Assembly: GCA_045649685.1 (NCBI GenBank)
Contig: JAZRQJ010000011.1
Span: 55,257 to 119,256, forward strand
Direction of reading: 5' to 3'
From: RUG12519 sp045649685
GTDB taxonomy: Bacteria; Bacillota; Clostridia; Oscillospirales; Ruminococcaceae
Length of the DNA stretch: 64,000 bases
This document shows positions 63,945 to 64,000 of the stretch, piece after piece. The notes beneath the pieces were generated by a model. That model was not told the origin of the DNA and made no database searches. It saw only the letters and a program-made list of their open reading frames with translations. The translations under genes and the position numbers were made by a program. Numbering within the stretch: position 1 is the stretch's first letter; each line of letters begins with the position of its first letter.

Positions 63945-64000
63945 AAAGTAAAAAAATTGTGTTATAAATCAAGAAATTATAAATAAAATGTTGTTAAAAA

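Larger units (their letters stand above)
63693..64000. other. Upstream region of potA to the right edge
   Basis: 308 bases without a supported gene. It contains the pot promoter (63753-63781), a 12-base motif abutting it (63783-63794) and a 54-bp palindrome (63891-63944). The rest is A+T-rich with nothing recognised. Confidence 0.6.

Noticed and set aside
1..64000. CRISPR array, prophage, transposase or rRNA operon
   Set aside because: No regularly spaced direct repeats, transposase or integrase motifs, phage structural genes or rRNA sequence were seen.

Overview
The window is a 64-kb, strongly A+T-rich bacterial chromosome segment. Gene content and order point to a low-GC Firmicute of the class Clostridia, possibly a gut-associated Oscillospirales/Ruminococcaceae-type organism. 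The reasons are strong AGGAGG ribosome-binding sites, consensus sigma-A promoters, a rpoB-rpoC-rpsL-rpsG-fusA-tuf cluster, a DUF5685 plus DnaJ-like gene pair, pyruvate phosphate dikinase, and many lipoproteins. The family placement is inference; no 16S rRNA lies in the window.

Layout. (1) 1-3.9 kb, minus strand: a family-2 glycosyltransferase cut by the left edge, a Cys-rich lipoprotein whose signal peptide is out of frame by one base in an A8 run, an SGNH-hydrolase-like/CitC-like reading frame interrupted by one in-frame TGA, and tRNA-Pro(CGG). (2) 4.1-7.3 kb: two secreted proteins of accessory character, one coiled-coil and one with leucine-rich repeats and an apparent ADP-ribosyltransferase-like C-terminus. 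(3) 7.3-10.4 kb: a TrpX-type ABC importer operon preceded by a perfect promoter, a 17-residue Phe/Tyr-rich leader peptide and an attenuator. (4) 10.5-19.3 kb: a calcium-type P-ATPase, a beta-propeller/sensor/MFS chimera, an unrecognised Rossmann protein and an auxin-efflux-type carrier. (5) 19.3-22.2 kb: a folate operon, folE, HD-domain gene, folP, folB-folK fusion. (6) 22.2-24.6 kb: a polar amino acid ABC importer with fused binding protein and permease. (7) 24.6-30.3 kb, minus: flavodoxin, a two-domain glycosyltransferase, ppdK.

(8) 30.5-37.3 kb, plus: a DUF6056-like membrane protein, the DUF5685/J-domain pair, a small membrane protein, a lipoprotein and an OmpR/HK two-component system. (9) 37.3-39.2 kb, minus: flavin reductase-like protein, nitroreductase, and a LytTR regulator with a degenerate receiver. 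(10) 39.4-42.7 kb: a Ser-rich lipoprotein beside a decayed copy of its own 5' end, an NSS sodium symporter and a KtrB/TrkH potassium transporter. (11) 43-55.4 kb: rpoB-rpoC under its own consensus promoter, then rpsL-rpsG-fusA-tuf. (12) 55.4-59.5 kb: sbcD-sbcC. (13) 59.5-64 kb, minus: potABCD polyamine importer with a PotA carrying two C-terminal TOBE-like repeats, and upstream of its promoter a perfect 54-bp palindrome.

Most of the window is housekeeping. The most unusual signals are the aromatic leader-peptide attenuator at 7.3-7.6 kb, the LRR/ART-like secreted protein, the TGA-split SGNH/CitC-like gene, the propeller-MFS chimera, the HD gene inside the folate operon, and the 54-bp palindrome with a third copy of its arm motif abutting the pot promoter.
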